DNA of 14,901 bases from positions 1 through 14,901 of the forward strand of contig JAISDQ010000265.1 in the NCBI GenBank assembly GCA_031264605.1, given 5' to 3'. The stretch is from Synergistaceae bacterium (GTDB taxonomy: Bacteria; Synergistota; Synergistia; Synergistales; Synergistaceae). The first letter of the stretch is position 1; each line of letters begins with the position of its first letter. The notes under the pieces were generated by a model. The model worked only from the letters and a program-made list of their open reading frames with translations. It did not search any database and was not told the origin of the DNA. Both the position numbers and the translations under genes were made by a program. Below are positions 14,721 to 14,901 of the stretch, piece after piece.

Positions 14721-14760
14721 GCGACTGAAAGTCGCTTTCAGGCTAAAGCCTGCTGAAAGC
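14721..14760. repeat. Two further subterminal hairpins of the IS right end
   Basis: GCGAC-TGAAA-GTCGC (14721-14735). Then CAGGC-TAAA-GCCTG (14739-14752), extended by an outer GCTTT/AAAGC pairing (14734-14738 with 14756-14760) across a 3-nt bulge. Such clustered palindromes between the tnpA stop and the element end are common in IS200/IS605 members. Confidence 0.7.
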
Positions 14761-14778
14761 TCATTGACTCAAGCCAAC

Positions 14779-14901
14779 TTAAGATGGCGACTCAAACTCG
14801 CCGCCTATCGTGATGTTATCTGATGATTCCATATGGCTCTCGATATACTCTTTTATCGTTTCCTGAGATATCACCCCTGTCGTTGCGCAAAAATAACCCC
14901 T
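14779..14901 (-). CDS. tnpA: IS200/IS605-family transposase TnpA, C-terminal fragment (cut by window edge)
   Basis: Forty codons and a TAA stop on the minus strand, open to the window edge. The product begins RGYFCATTGVISQETIKEYI, closely resembling the end of IS200-type Y1 transposases, where GYF-x-x-T-x-G is followed by a helix with ETIKxYIE that carries residues near the catalytic tyrosine region. A roughly 20-residue acidic tail ends in GGEFESPS. The family is known for single-stranded peel-and-paste transposition. Whether the gene is complete cannot be seen because its 5' part lies outside. Confidence 0.8.
   Translation of the reverse strand, partial: RGYFCATTGVISQETIKEYIESHMESSDNITIGGEFESPS

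Larger units (their letters stand above)
14690..14901 (-). mobile_element. IS200/IS605-family element, right end and 3' part of tnpA
   Basis: Contains the C-terminal 40 codons of a TnpA-like protein (14779-14901) and, beyond its stop, three hairpins (14693-14760), two with TTTA loops on the tnpA-sense strand, as expected for the right end of this family. The exact right-end cleavage point is not determinable here; 14690 is an estimate just outside the last hairpin. The element continues past the window edge. It is in the same orientation as the element at the left edge. Confidence 0.75.

Noticed and set aside
1..14901. CRISPR array, tRNA or rRNA gene
   Set aside because: No regularly spaced direct repeats, cloverleaf-like or rRNA-like sequences were noticed by eye on either strand.

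Overview
The window looks like chromosomal DNA of a strictly anaerobic fermentative bacterium. It carries a complete hydrogen, alcohol and pyridine-nucleotide redox suite: a trimeric bifurcating-type [FeFe]-hydrogenase, a bifunctional AdhE, an NfnAB transhydrogenase and a Rex repressor. The genes are GC-rich with many ATA and AGG codons. The protein flavour suggests Synergistota or Clostridia-like Bacillota, but this is a guess from memory of these families, not a demonstrated assignment.

Layout. (1) Both ends hold pieces of IS200/IS605-type elements in the same orientation (tnpA on the minus strand). At the left are the first five codons of a tnpA-like gene and its upstream TTTA-loop hairpin (1-~105). 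At the right are the last 40 codons of a tnpA and its hairpin-rich 3' end (~14690-14901). (2) A minus-strand operon runs from 7732 down to 79. It starts with a 50-codon remnant of an iron alcohol dehydrogenase. Then come a PAS-containing sensory [FeFe]-hydrogenase homologue, a SpoIIE-type PP2C phosphatase, a small thioredoxin-like [2Fe-2S] protein, HydC, HydB, HydA and a second small [2Fe-2S] protein. (3) A divergent plus-strand pair, rex-lysR, occupies 7955-9516. (4) A plus-strand operon adhE-nfnA-nfnB occupies 9682-14661.

How it fits together. HydABC would make H2 from NADH plus reduced ferredoxin, AdhE would burn NADH to ethanol, and NfnAB would exchange electrons among NADH, NADPH and ferredoxin. 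Rex senses the NADH/NAD+ ratio. The sensory hydrogenase plus phosphatase look like an H2 or redox signalling pair built into the same operon. A 28-bp element upstream of the hyd operon recurs upstream of adhE with one mismatch and in the same orientation relative to transcription. Its core dyad (AATATCGATATT) recurs in the predicted rex promoter. The three transcription units therefore appear to form one locally encoded regulon, most simply under Rex, with the LysR protein as the alternative.

Most notable points: the shared composite operator; the internally deleted alcohol-dehydrogenase mini-gene that keeps its ribosome site and may serve translational coupling of the sensor; the sensory hydrogenase/phosphatase pair with no kinase domain; and the IS end that supplies the stop codon of the last hyd-operon gene. 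No tRNA, rRNA or CRISPR array was seen. The hydrogenase maturation genes hydEFG are not in the window. No stretch longer than about 300 bases lacks an assigned feature.
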